NCBI GenBank assembly: GCA_905250115.1
Contig: CAJNOI010000001.1
Coordinates: 635,115-699,114, forward strand
Source of the DNA: Adineta steineri
Lineage: Eukaryota > Rotifera > Eurotatoria > Adinetida > Adinetidae
Reading direction: 5' to 3'
DNA: 64,000 bases
Below are positions 11,548-22,989 of this stretch, one piece after another; position 1 is the first letter of the stretch; each line of letters starts with the position of its first letter. The notes under the pieces were generated by a model that was not told where the DNA came from, made no database searches, and worked only from the letters and a program-made list of their open reading frames with translations. Position numbers and translations under genes: made by a program.

Positions 11548-14315
11548 TCAATCTTCAACATCTATTGACGCTAACATATTTGTTGTTGCTTTGGTTGATA
11601 TAAAGCTTCCATAGGTTGATAAACAATTTATTCTGGTTGAATTTATTTGTAAACAAAGTTGATTTTTACAACGGTTTTTTGAATATTTTCTACAGAGATC
11701 AGAGCCCTCAATTTGTTGATAATCAATAAAAACAAATGAACGAATTTGATCATGTGTTGATGCTATCGAATGTCCAAAAAAACGATATTCTCCATAAACT
11801 TGAATAAAATCTAAAGATTTTCTTGTCGGTGAAATATAAAGCAAACCATCCTAAATTATCAATTTAGACAAAAAGAGATGTTTTAAAAAATAAATAAATA
11901 ATTACGTACATTAAAAAAAGCAAATAATGATGCAGATGGTAAGCGTATTGATGTATCATGACACTGTTTAAATTGACCATTACAAGTAAAAACAGGAAAT
12001 AGTTCATTACTGTTGTTGTTAGCTGCAGTCCAAAAGAATCGTCGGAATGCAGCATCTAAGATATATAAAATATTCATATGAGCAAAATATCTTACGTTAG
12101 TGTATATATATTCATACCGTAAATCATTTTTTTGATTTTTCGATCACTCATATGTACTATTTTTGTTACATTTGGTTCGGACATATTTGATATCATAATT
12201 TGATAGTTTGAAGCAAATATAAGTTCTCTGTTAAGAACATCAATTGCCATTGAATGAATTGAATTAGCAATATTATTAAATGACCAAGAATGCATTTGAA
12301 TATTGATTGATACATCACAAACAATTGGTGTATACATACGTAATGTTTCAGATTGATTCTCAATAATAAAGAGAATATTCTCATTTGCGTTATATGCAAA
12401 AGTATTAACTGTAAGATTCGTAAGTAATACTATAGTTTCTAAATCATGATTTGATTTACTAAAATTCAGAATAATTTTAATGATGTTTATAGAAAAAAAT
12501 AAAGAAAGAAATTAACCATAAAATAGCATGTTGTATTTGATCATAATAGATAACGAACATTTGTTTCTGATCATATTGTATATAATCAAAACGATGATTT
12601 TCTTCAATGTTTATTGTATTTAATAATTGTGATGCATACTGATCAGCAGGAGTCAACATATTATAGAAATTAATAGTCTTATCAAATACAATTAATAGAT
12701 TTGGTTTTGATGAATCTATTTAAAGATTTGCTTATTATTATTTTTCGAAAATACAAGAAAATAACGAACCATATCTTCTCAGACATGTTTTTGATCGTGA
12801 ACCAAGCATAAAATTTGATGGACATGTACACTTAAAACTACCATCTATATTGATACATTTAAATGAACAATATGAACGACGAGAATCATTACATTCATCA
12901 TAATCTGATTTAATAAACAATTTTTATCGCATGGAAGAAAAAGAAGATCAAAAACTAACCTCGACATCTTAGTGTGTTGTTTTGTGGTGTTCTAGTTGTT
13001 AGTTGATAACCTTTCTTTTTTTTTGGTTTCTTTTTCTTTTTTATTGGCTTGAGAAGACCCTCTGATCGTGACGGTCCTAAAGGAACTGTTAGTTGATAAC
13101 CACGTTTAACACATCGACAAAGTTGTCCAACTGCTGGATGTTGGATACAAGTAATATCAGAATTTATAGGACAGTTCGATTTTGAAGTACATTTTTCATG
13201 ACAATTATGCTCATCATCACCTTTAGGACAATCTTTACTAGAAAATAAATAAATGAATGGCTTCCTATCTTCTTGAAACCATTTATTAACTTACTATCCA
13301 TCGCAAATACGATCATTTGATAGACATATTGGATGATTAAATGTTGATGATGTTGAACAAGTAAATTCTGGACATGAATCATCTACTTCTAATATAGGTG
13401 CAACTAATATTAAAAATAAAATATATTTAAATCCAGGAAACAATATGAAAATATCTGTACTTGTTGACGTTGTATGTGTACAATTTTTCTCATCAAATCC
13501 ATCTAAACAATGTTGAATTCCATCACACATCTATAGAAAAGAAAAAACAAAAAGTTTTAATCATCAAAAAATGTAATATGTAAATAATTGTTTTAAACCT
13601 TGACTTCATCAATACACTGACCAGTTGGACAAAGTATTTTATTTGGTCCACATACAGAATAATGACAACCAATCCCTTCCTCTTCATCACTACCATCTGG
13701 ACAATCTTTATGTCCATCACAAACACGAACGTTTTCAATACAGGAACCTTTTTTACACAACCAATAATCATATCTACATAGTGTTTTATCTTAAGAAAAA
13801 TTTATTTGATTTATATTTATCAAATAAATTAATTCAACAAACTGCATGGGCCTTCATCTTCATTAAGGAAACAAGCTTGATGACCATCGCATATTTCAAG
13901 AGGAGATATACGTTCGTACGAAACCTGAGGTTCTATATGAGTTACACATAATATTGAATCAGTTATATTTTGTGACAAATGAAGGCCTAGAGAAAAATAC
14001 TTAATGAATAAAAAAACATCTTTTTATATACAAAAGTAATACGGACATATTTCATCACCAGAATCATCAACACAATCGTCATAAACAACACAAACTTCTT
14101 TAATTTCTATACAATGTGTTTTATTTCGACAAGGTACTAAATTATCTGGACATCCTAAATATCCATACGAAACTGAAAAATAAATCACAATAAAAATACA
14201 ATTAAAAATAACAAAGACTTTTTTTCAGACCTTTTAAAAATATTAAATATATTAGAGTTAGATAAACAGTTGATTTGATAATCATTTCTTGTAAGACTAA
14301 TACCAAAAATGCCAT
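11548..14315 (-). CDS. LDL-receptor-like secreted protein (LDLa, EGF and YWTD-type propeller)
   Basis: A multi-exon gene. The first exon codes for a hydrophobic leader (MIIKSTVYLTLIYLIF from 14285, or ten residues longer from 14315). Then come four or five LDL-receptor class A repeats: one near 14160-14060 with CVDDSGDE, a degenerate one near 13990-13845, and three at 13795-13215 with CPDGSDE, CLDGFDE and CPKGDDE calcium-cage motifs. An EGF-like unit and a calcium-binding EGF (DYDECND...CINIDGSFKCTC, about 12905-12770) follow. The 3' part (12660-11548) resembles a six-bladed LDLR class B propeller, with blades such as FWTAANNNSNELFPVF, and a cysteine-bearing tail. This is the LDLR/LRP domain order, but no transmembrane helix or NPxY tail follows the propeller, so the product looks secreted or truncated. 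A lysine-rich insert sits between the EGF units (13012-13087). Ligand binding such as lipoprotein or yolk is inferred only. Confidence 0.8.
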
Positions 14316-15840
14316 TAAATACTCTCATTTGTTTTTTGCTCGGTTATCATATAGTCTTATTCGTAATAGAAAAAATAACTTTTCGTTTGCTGTTCTTCTA
14401 GAAAACGGACGTGACAGAATTTGACTTTTAATATGAACTTTTTTCTTTCTCTTTACTAGATGCCCTAATGTGACTCATTATGTGAGAAGTTGGTGGTTGA
14501 CCATAGAAAGGACTGAAGGGAAAATGGTCGAAAACTATTTTCTCTGATTCTATGTGGGAAGTACATTATTTTATTGTATGATATGAAACTACTAATATTA
14601 TAACAGGAAGCACACATGAGTTAAAAACTACAAAAGAAGATCCATTATTTAAATCAGTATGAATTTTTGCGGAACATGCATCAAATGTGCATTTCCTATA
14701 TTTGGTAGTTGTTGTTGTTGTTTTATTCAATTTGAATTAAATATATCATTAATTTTACATTAGAAAACTAGATACTAATGAAATTTAAAAAGAATTTCTG
14801 ATGTAGAAAATTATATATCATCACAAGTTTACTCTATATAATAATATCTGTTTATAATTCTTAGTGTATCACTTAATAATCAAACAATTCTTTTTGCGAG
14901 AGCAATTTTTTATTTTTTTATTTTTTTTTTGCTTCTATAAATGTTGTTTTTATATCGAGAAAAATGTTTACAACATCATATTCAATTATTTCAAGAACAA
15001 CAAGGTATGGATGTGAGTGAGAAGTAAATAGAATACCCACACCCTAGCTACTACTACACTCACACCCTTGAAAATGTTATCTCGTTAGATTAACGGAATA
15101 TATTTCAGATAAATTAAGAGAAAAGTGAATGAGTATGACATGCGCTATTATCGCCACTTAATGTCAGAATAGAAAGAGAAACGAAGAGGTATATACACAA
15201 GAATGTCATTAACCTATAGGGAACAGTTTCTTTCCACTATGAGCTGATTATATCAGATGCAATTATATTGTCTACTAAAAGAATATCAAGAAAATTCTTT
15301 TTATATGGAAAAATAGTTTCGAATTGTTAATTTGAAGTACATAATATATAGATTTCTACTTGATAGAAAACGCTTTTCTGACTATTTCATAGTTTGAAAG
15401 AATGATTTTTTCCATAACATAATATTTAATAAATACCTTAGGCAAAGAGAGAATTAAAGAATTTTTGTTATACGAAGTATACATTGTTTCCATACATTTT
15501 ATTGATTTTTCTTTAGAAGGTATCATTGTTTATATGTATGCAATGTAGTTCTTTCCGTTTGTTTTTTTTTAAGAAATGACTTCTTTTACTGGGATTTAAG
15601 ATAATTCAGAAAATAATTTATTTCGTCATTTCGATAATATTGTTTCTTTTAGATAGTAGTTTGCGTGATTAACAATTTTTGTGGAAAATAGCGTTTTCAA
15701 ATGTGTATCAATTAAACGTTAACGATATTATTATAATTTTTAATAAGTCACGACACCTGAAATGGTTTAGAAGATATTCTGACTTGTATAAAATCTTCGG
15801 AGAGTTTACGTTCATTTCATCAGAGATTTACAGGACAGGA
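14316..15840. other. Intergenic region between divergent genes
   Basis: About 1.5 kb between the LDLR-like start (minus) and the GPCR start (plus), so it should carry both promoters. It is AT-rich with poly-T tracts (14910-14930). It contains one GT-rich repeat patch at 15004-15067. No exon is recognised. Confidence 0.5.
15004..15067. repeat. GT-rich foldback element, degenerate
   Basis: ggtatggatgtgagtgag at 15004-15021 is followed by two C-rich patches, acccacaccc near 15045-15054 and cactcacaccc at 15057-15067. This is the same family style as the element at 8952. Confidence 0.55.
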
Positions 15841-16800
15841 ATGGATACTATAGCCAATGAAACTATTGCGAGATACACTCAGCTTACTATCAATATGAAT
15901 GCTTTTCTCGCTCCACCAATTCTTATTCTTGGTACGATTGGTAATCTAATCAATATTCTTATTTTCCTACGAAAATCTTTGAGAAAAAATCCATGTTCAA
16001 TCTATTTTCTTTCTGCATCAATTACTAGTTTGATAGTACTCTACTCTGGTCTTATCAGTCGACTTCTGGGTGGTTTTAATTTAGATTTAACAAATTGGAA
16101 TAATATTTTATGTAAAATGCGTTTCTATTTTTATTATGGAAGTGTAGCACTTCTATCTTGGTTTATAGTTTTTGCTTCAATCGATCGTTATTTGTCAACA
16201 TCACATCTTCTCTATCGACGAAGTTTTAGTCGTTCTCATGTTGCATGTCGTCTCGTACTGAGCACAACAGTCTTGAGCATCTTATTTTATGGTCAAGTAT
16301 TCTATTGTTTTGTCGCAGATCCAAATCAGTTTCCAGTTCAATGCTATTCAAAAGGAGCCGTCTGTCGTACCTTCAATGATATGCAATTTCTTATTGTCTA
16401 TTCATTATTACCAGCTGTTTTAATGACTATTTTTGGATGTTTAATGATTAACAACGTTCATCAAATGGGAAGGCAGATCGAAACTGCTACAAATAACAAT
16501 CTGTTACGAAGAAAAGGAATATTACTCGTCCCAATGTTACTTGTTCAAATTGCTCTCTTTGTCGTTTTTACTGTCCCTTTAGCTGTTAGTAAACTGTATA
16601 ATTCATTAATAGTTCTTATAAATTTACAACTAACATCCGAAGACATCGCTCGTGAAACGTTTATCTTCAATGTAACAGTTTTGATATCATATTTTAACTG
16701 TTCAGTTGGTTTCTACATTTATTCTCTAGCTGGAAGTCTATTTCGAAGGGAATTGAAGAGAACTATACGTGGAATTATTAATAAAACTCGCCATCAATAA
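15841..16800 (+). CDS. Rhodopsin-type (class A) orphan G-protein-coupled receptor
   Basis: A single-exon frame of 319 residues from the ATG at 15841. An in-frame upstream extension lacks an ATG, so this start was preferred. Seven hydrophobic segments are visible. TM1 carries the GN pair (ILILGTIGNLINILIF). TM3 is preceded by the disulfide-type cysteine in NNILCKMRF and ends in SIDRYLSTS, an intact DRY motif. TM7 reads NCSVGFYIYSLAGSLF, where the usual NPxxY is altered to SVGFY. A basic helix-8-like tail (FRRELKRTIRG) ends the protein. N-terminal N-x-T sites (NETIA) fit an extracellular amino end. The ligand is unknown; such intronless receptors form large families in bdelloids and some other invertebrates. 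It acts at the plasma membrane, coupling to G proteins by family inference. Confidence 0.85.
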   Translation: MDTIANETIARYTQLTINMNAFLAPPILILGTIGNLINILIFLRKSLRKNPCSIYFLSASITSLIVLYSGLISRLLGGFNLDLTNWNNILCKMRFYFYYGSVALLSWFIVFASIDRYLSTSHLLYRRSFSRSHVACRLVLSTTVLSILFYGQVFYCFVADPNQFPVQCYSKGAVCRTFNDMQFLIVYSLLPAVLMTIFGCLMINNVHQMGRQIETATNNNLLRRKGILLVPMLLVQIALFVVFTVPLAVSKLYNSLIVLINLQLTSEDIARETFIFNVTVLISYFNCSVGFYIYSLAGSLFRRELKRTIRGIINKTRHQ

Positions 16801-16885
16801 CGAATTTGACTAATGTATTTTAAAGGAGTTTCTACAAAATATTGATTTTTCTCAAATAAAAAATTGAACCATTTGGATGAGATAG

Positions 16886-16952
16886 GTGGATGGATGTGTG
16901 TGAGAGTGTGGAGTGAGTGAGAAAAGGATATAGTATACTTACCCACACTCCT
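16886..16952. repeat. GT-rich foldback element
   Basis: A 35-nt run of gtgg/gtgtgtgag/gtgtggagtgag units at about 16886-16920 is followed after about 20 nt by acccacactcctc at 16941-16953. The arms are unequal. Confidence 0.6.
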
Positions 16953-17109
16953 CTGAATATTCTATCAATTTAGGTGTCATACTTGAGTAGCTCAATAATT
17001 AATGTATTAATTCGAAAGACAAAAGCGGAAACAGATAGGTCAATCTGTTTTTGATTTATGTATTCTCACTTTCAGCTGATCATGACAAGTAGAGAATTGC
17101 ACTGTCTTC

Positions 17110-17222
17110 CGAAAGCCGATAGAGTCGGAGTCATAATTGGAGTGACTATTTGAAAATTTTCGAAGTCGCAGTCGGAATTAACTAGAATATTTTCTCGGAC
17201 TCGGAATCGAAATAAAAAACTC
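17110..17222. repeat. Degenerate gactcg/gagtcg minisatellite
   Basis: A stretch with recurrent 6-mers: gagtcggagtc, gaagtcgcagtcgg, ctcggactcggaatcg and ctcgactctgcag. It has a clear 6-nt periodicity on both strands and is richer in GC than its surroundings. There is no coding potential over its length. Confidence 0.5.
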
Positions 17223-17603
17223 GACTCTGCAGTACTCTAGTATACCGGTATTATATTCATTTAATATGGATCAGTTTATCAATGGTATGAACTGTTCGTT
17301 AATATAGGAACAGAAAGAATAATTTACTCTATTAATAAAATAGACTTTTTCTCTCCTTCCGTTACTCTATGTTTCTGTTGAGTATCTTTGTTTTTATCTA
17401 ACACAACGGAGCTCTACTTGTTCAAGCATAGTAATGTAATCGTGAAAGTCTTTTCTATAATACATATCTTTTCAATAAATACCGCTTATCTCACCGGTGA
17501 GTGTTACTGCTCATATTGTCTTCTCAGCAAGAACAGAGTTTCAATAGACACATTTTATTTTTCATCAGTTTTATTTTATCTTCAAAAAACATATAATAAC
17601 AAA

Positions 17604-19976
17604 TTATAATTTCTTTTTTATGTTTTCGAGGTTTTCTCTCCATTGTTGAAGCTTAGGATGATATGTTGGTAGTGACTGTTCTCCAATTTGTACAGCACAT
17701 TTATAAGATGAATGCGCTTTTGAATAGTTGCTCATATTCTCATACACCAACCCGATGTTGTTATAGGAAATACCTAAATCAGGATGACTGGGGGGAAGTG
17801 ATTGTTGTCGAATTGCAAGTGCTTTCTCATGAATTGAGAGTGCTTTTGAATAATCACCCATGCTATCATACACCATACCGATGTTGTTATAGGAATCTCC
17901 TAAATCAGGATGATTGGAAGGAAGTGATTGTTGACGAATTTCAAGGGCTTTTTCATGAGATGAAACTGCTTTTGGATATTCACCCATGTTGTAATACACC
18001 AACCCGATGTTGTCATAGGAATCACCCAATTGAGGATGATTGGGAGGAAGTGATTGTTGTCGAATTGCAAGGCCTTTTTCATGGAATGAAAGGGCTTTTG
18101 GATATTCACCCATACTCTTATACACATTACCGATGTTGTTATAGGACACAGCCAAGTCAGAATGATTGGAAGGAAGTGATTGTTGTCGAATTGTAAGGGA
18201 TTTTTCATAATAAGAAAGAGCTTTTGGATAATCACCAATTTTGGAATACACCAAACCGAAGTTGCTATAGGAATCGCCGAAGTCAGGATGACTGGATGGA
18301 AGTGATTGTTGTAGAATTGCAACATCTTTCTCATAGTAAGAAAGTGCTTTTGGATAATCACCCATGTTATAATACACGAACCCAATGTTACTATAGGAAG
18401 CACCCAAATCAGGATGATTAGAAGGAAGTGATTCTTGTCGAATTGCAAAGGCTTTTTCATAATAAGAAAGTGCTTTTGGATAATCACCCATACTCTTATA
18501 CACATAACCGATGTTGTTGTAGGAATCTCCTAAATCAGGATGATTTGGAGGAAGCGATTGCTGTCGAATTTTAAGAGCTTTTCTATAATGAGAAAGTGCT
18601 TCTTGATATTCCCCTTGATTACGTTTGATTCGACCTAGCTGATGATAAATCGGTGCCTTCTCATTCTCTTTCGTTGTTTGATTAAGTAAAACTTCATAAA
18701 CTTCTTGAGCCTTGTTAGGCTGACCCATTTTAATCAGTAATAATCCCAATCTATACCATCCTTCTTGATTTAGAAAGGTCTCCTGTCGTATACGATCAGT
18801 AAGAATACGAAGGTCTTGGTCGTTGTCATTGGTTAATGTTAAATTCACTTGATAGAGGTTATTATTTTCATCTATCGGTTTAATATCTCCAATGTGAAAA
18901 ATGGTATGCATAGAGAAAAGAACTTCATCTTCTGTATGAAAATAACTAACATCACTAATAGAAGCAAATGGAGTTGTTGAATGAGTAGGATTAATTGACA
19001 TAACAAATAAGACTCCAACAAGATCAGGATTTGTAGCAGCTTGTGGTGCGAAACAGAGAGAAACACCAGGACTTGTACTAGTCGATAAAAAGTTATTAAA
19101 TCGAAGAAGTCCACCTTTAGTTTTTGTCATTTCAGTGAAATCTTCTTTTGAAAGACATTGTCCACGATAAACTGTAAATGTTTTATCAGATTGTTGACCA
19201 TCTAATTGTCTCGAATGGAGTCGTTGAATATCACGATGTAGATCATTAATAAAGAAACCCATTCGAACAATGATATCAACATCCATTAATCTTAATGCTT
19301 GGTTGAGCATCGAATATAAAAACTGTTCATAAGTATACCACCAAATAGGTATATGATTATGATAGTCACTTTCCAATTTTTTTATAGTATGTAAATTATA
19401 CTCATTTTCGGCAGATGCTTCACGACAGTAAGTAATGAATTCTTTAATATGTTCAGCTTCGAAGTCGATAGTTAATAGGATTTCTTTCAAGATCTGAGTA
19501 TACATAAATGATGGATCTAATTGATCCAACTTTTTGTTTGATGCCACAAAGCTGATTGAGATGGCATTTTGCTCACATTGACGAGCAGCTTGTTTAAGAG
19601 CTTCACAGATTGATGTCATATCTGTGAAGACTCCTTTTATTTTGCGCCATTCTGTGGCCCATTGTTTATCACATTCTTGATTGTTACAAAAAATAAAAAT
19701 GGTGTCTACTTGGGACATATTATGCACACGAGGCACAATATGTTTCCCAAGTGACTCGGAGATAATCATACATATTTTGTTGTCGGTAATGGTTTGAATA
19801 AATTCAACGCATTGTTCACTATCTGTAAATGTGTTTACGTCGTTAACTACACGTTTTAATTGCTTGATTGTATTATAACAATCAGCATTATCATCATTAA
19901 TATTATTGTCTAACCAAATAAGAAGGACATTTTGCGTTCTTTGCATGTTCATACGTCGATCTGCAGTTACACGCAT
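17604..19976 (-). CDS. NAD(P)+-arginine ADP-ribosyltransferase fused to TPR (kinesin-light-chain type) repeats
   Basis: A single-exon gene of 790 residues beginning at the ATG at 19976. Residues 10-140 form an alpha/beta, response-regulator-like or TIR-like region (VLLIWLDN..., IFIFCNN..., KIKGVFTDMTSICEALK), often seen before this ART type in bdelloids. Residues about 190-385 are an ART domain with the R-S-E triad: FTVYRGQ, NNFLSTS and TEDEVLFS, the last giving an E-x-E signature typical of arginine-specific enzymes. After a linker and one divergent TPR come eight near-identical 42-residue units of the type NNIGYVYKSMGDYPKAL...SLPPNHPDLG, as in kinesin light chains. The ART is predicted to transfer ADP-ribose from NAD+ to protein arginines, with the TPRs selecting partners. 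No signal peptide is visible, so it is probably intracellular. The target is unknown. Confidence 0.9.
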   Translation of the reverse strand: MRVTADRRMNMQRTQNVLLIWLDNNINDDNADCYNTIKQLKRVVNDVNTFTDSEQCVEFIQTITDNKICMIISESLGKHIVPRVHNMSQVDTIFIFCNNQECDKQWATEWRKIKGVFTDMTSICEALKQAARQCEQNAISISFVASNKKLDQLDPSFMYTQILKEILLTIDFEAEHIKEFITYCREASAENEYNLHTIKKLESDYHNHIPIWWYTYEQFLYSMLNQALRLMDVDIIVRMGFFINDLHRDIQRLHSRQLDGQQSDKTFTVYRGQCLSKEDFTEMTKTKGGLLRFNNFLSTSTSPGVSLCFAPQAATNPDLVGVLFVMSINPTHSTTPFASISDVSYFHTEDEVLFSMHTIFHIGDIKPIDENNNLYQVNLTLTNDNDQDLRILTDRIRQETFLNQEGWYRLGLLLIKMGQPNKAQEVYEVLLNQTTKENEKAPIYHQLGRIKRNQGEYQEALSHYRKALKIRQQSLPPNHPDLGDSYNNIGYVYKSMGDYPKALSYYEKAFAIRQESLPSNHPDLGASYSNIGFVYYNMGDYPKALSYYEKDVAILQQSLPSSHPDFGDSYSNFGLVYSKIGDYPKALSYYEKSLTIRQQSLPSNHSDLAVSYNNIGNVYKSMGEYPKALSFHEKGLAIRQQSLPPNHPQLGDSYDNIGLVYYNMGEYPKAVSSHEKALEIRQQSLPSNHPDLGDSYNNIGMVYDSMGDYSKALSIHEKALAIRQQSLPPSHPDLGISYNNIGLVYENMSNYSKAHSSYKCAVQIGEQSLPTYHPKLQQWRENLENIKKKL

Positions 19977-22900
19977 CGAGAGACTAGATGTTAGGTTAGT
20001 TTTTTTGTGTCACTTTTTTTGCTAATTGCCATTGACTGTGATTATTTGCTATTTGTACTAAGAATGTGTTGTATTCGAGTACCTTGAAGAACTTTGAGAG
20101 TGAAAAAATGAGTAAAGTAGCTCATTTTATATTCTCTCTACTTCTTATTCAGATTTTTTTTCTATTTTTTTAATTGGACAACAACGCCTTTTTCAGTAAT
20201 TATTGCAGATGTTGTCATGAAAAACAAAGGAACATCAACATAGACATTTCTTAGTAATAGACAGAACGGGAAAGAAATGGATACGTTTTTTTGTGATTGT
20301 CAGTTACTAAAATAACCCACAAAAAGAAATTTCACTACGCTTTTCGACGAAGAGAAAAGCAATCTTTAAGGTTGTTTTTTCTCTCATATTTGATGTTACT
20401 GAAGACTCGAAAACTGGAAATAGTTATATCATCGCAGACATTATATATTGTAAAAATTCACAAAATATTGCTGCTTAAACACAAAACACTTATTTTCCTT
20501 TACTCCGATGGTCATATATATATATGAAATACAGAAAACTGTTTGAATTATTTATTATTTCTCTTTTTTTTGAAGTTTTTTTTAATTTCTACTTAAAAAC
20601 AAGATATGAAATACTACATAATGCTGTAAAAAAACGCTAAAAAGATGTTATTGCAAAAAAGTAAATTTAAAATAAACGAAGAATTAAATTGAATTCAAAG
20701 TATCAGGACAATTTTCGTGAAAGTTTCAGAATGTTCAGTTTCAGATAGTCATCAAGAATTACATTAACTTTTTATTCGATAATTTAAAAAAATGAAACTT
20801 TACGAGTATGTATAATAATATAGATTATCATATACAGAAAATATGGGCTATCAAATGAGCTGATTTCTAATCTTTTCAAAACGATTTAATATCCTTCTTA
20901 TTTATCATTGTTAATCAAACTTATTATATAAGAAAGTTCGTTATTATGGGTCATGCGAATAATATTACTTTCTTTGTATGTAATATATCGATGCGAAAAC
21001 TAATAGACAAAACATCAATAAATCACTGATGATTGTCGTAACCTTTCTTTTATGATCATACTTAGAAAATTTCTGTCATCATCATTTGAGATAAAAGAAA
21101 AGTTATTTTAGGCTATAAGAAATGTATTTAACAATCAAATCCATATCAAATGATTAAGAAGAAGAAACTATTTGGGCATTTTCGGCTGGTACTATCTGCA
21201 AAGAATTTTTTTTCTTGCAATTTAATTGAATCTAAAATAATTCTCATTATTGTTTACTGAATAATAATAATAAATGTTTCTATTATATTATATTCAATAG
21301 GATTTCTTACATAATACACTAAGAATTTGACTTATGTAGTTATTAGTCATCACTGGAAAAGCTTTGTTTATAAATAATATATTTATTTAATATTAGTTCG
21401 ATAAAGAATAAAATAAATATTATCATAGACAAATTTCGAGTCGATATATTTTATGCGTTGATGATTATATTGCAAAAAAAGCTTAGTTCTATTCAAATTT
21501 ATAATCTCTATTCTTTTGTGTTTTATATTGAATGAATATTGTATTCGTATCATCCCTTGTGTTTTGCTTTTATATAAACAACAAAATATTTTAAATCATT
21601 GAAAAAGATGAAACTAGTAAATACAAATTTATTTATCTTTCATTCATCTATCTTTGTTTAATCATAATATATTTTTTATTATGAAAAAAAAACAGTTAAC
21701 AATAATATTATTCAGAACAATACACAAGAGAAATCATCCGCTAGTATAGATTTATTTGACCATCATTTAATTAGATATATCTTATACCTGAAAATTTCAG
21801 CATTATAATCTTAGTAGGTTAGAAAATATATTGTCTTTCTAATATTTGTTCATTAATAAACCCATTGATATCCTATATCAACAAACAGAAAATATCTCGT
21901 ATTTGAAAAGAATGTCTTGAACATATTTTTCAGTTTATAGATTTATGTTAAAAAAGGATAATACAAATTCGTAGAGTATATTTTATGATTTTCAATATCG
22001 ATATGATTGATTGATTGACAGATCTATCAAATTTCAAATTTTGTTTTCGTATTAATAAACTGGTTGTATTCGAGTGTTAAAATAAACTGAAATCAAACTT
22101 AAATCAACAATATACCATATATCCAAAACTCCACATAAAACATAATTGTCTAGTATTATTATTTATTACCACATTCAAAAAAAACGATGTAATATCAAAC
22201 ACTTGATACAATGCGATGTAAATGTCAATGATTGTCGAAAGCATCGATATATAATGAATGATGATTTTTATTTATGTCGACCAGGTATTGCTAGAAAAAA
22301 TTGCAACTAATATCAAAACGTATTTAAATTATAATCGCATAACTATTTTAAATAACAGACAAACAAAAATTTCTTTGACTAAATATGATGAGTAAAATAG
22401 AACAATTTGCTAGTAAACATCTGATAATTGTTAGTAATATGAATGACAAATTGAAACTATACTAGTGACGTATAATGAAAAAAAGAGCAAACATGATATT
22501 TTTGTTTCGCCATATGATTGATGTATTTCATAGGTTAATTCGAACATAAACAACGGGTCCTAGTTAATAGGTTTTCGTTAAAAAAAGAAGGAAAAGCAAA
22601 ACAAAAATATATATTTTGATATTTATACGTCGCAAATAAATAATTGTTAGTAATAACATGGCTTTTTTTTCACTCTACCTTTCTAATCATCGAATACGTG
22701 CGTGATCGATATCAAACCTTAGTCACATAAATACAGAAAAAAAAGCAAAGGCATAGAACTGACAAAACGACGTCAGCACATGCTATCGTATATATATTAT
22801 TAGTTACATATTACTCTTTCGCTTTTATTCTGTCTTTCAGTATAGCAGGAAGAAATAAGAAAAGAAAGAAAAAGATACGTAAAACCTTATTGAGTAACAT

Positions 22901-22989
22901 ACCTATATAATCACACACAAAAAACAAACTATATATCATCAAACAATGATACGACTACTACCCCCACATTAATTAATAACATTCTCATC
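19977..22989. other. 3 kb AT-rich gene-free stretch
   Basis: Between the divergent ART-TPR gene and the FYVE_2/Ig gene. It is dominated by A/T runs and short tandem AT patches. I found no credible exon on either strand; a short frame at 20297-20527 shows nothing recognisable. It probably holds the promoter, 5' untranslated exons and a long leader intron of the downstream gene, but no specific site can be named. Confidence 0.5.

Larger units (their letters stand above)
16801..17603. other. Intergenic region with two repeat patches
   Basis: About 800 bp between convergent genes (GPCR plus, ART-TPR minus). It holds a GT-rich foldback patch and a degenerate gactcg/gagtcg minisatellite. No coding exon is seen. 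Confidence 0.5.

Noticed and set aside
15679..15840. 54-residue N-terminal extension of the GPCR
   Set aside because: It opens with TTG rather than ATG, and the sequence has no signal or conserved features. The ATG at 15841 gives a normal receptor N-terminus.
17663..18196. 177-codon open frame on the plus strand opposite the TPR repeats
   Set aside because: It is a shadow of the 126-bp coding repeats on the minus strand; its translation is just the antisense of the TPR units. The same holds for the 201-codon minus-strand frame at 17900-18505.
20297..20527. Possible 76-codon gene in the 3-kb AT-rich stretch
   Set aside because: No recognisable domain, no plausible splice context, and a composition like random AT-rich DNA.
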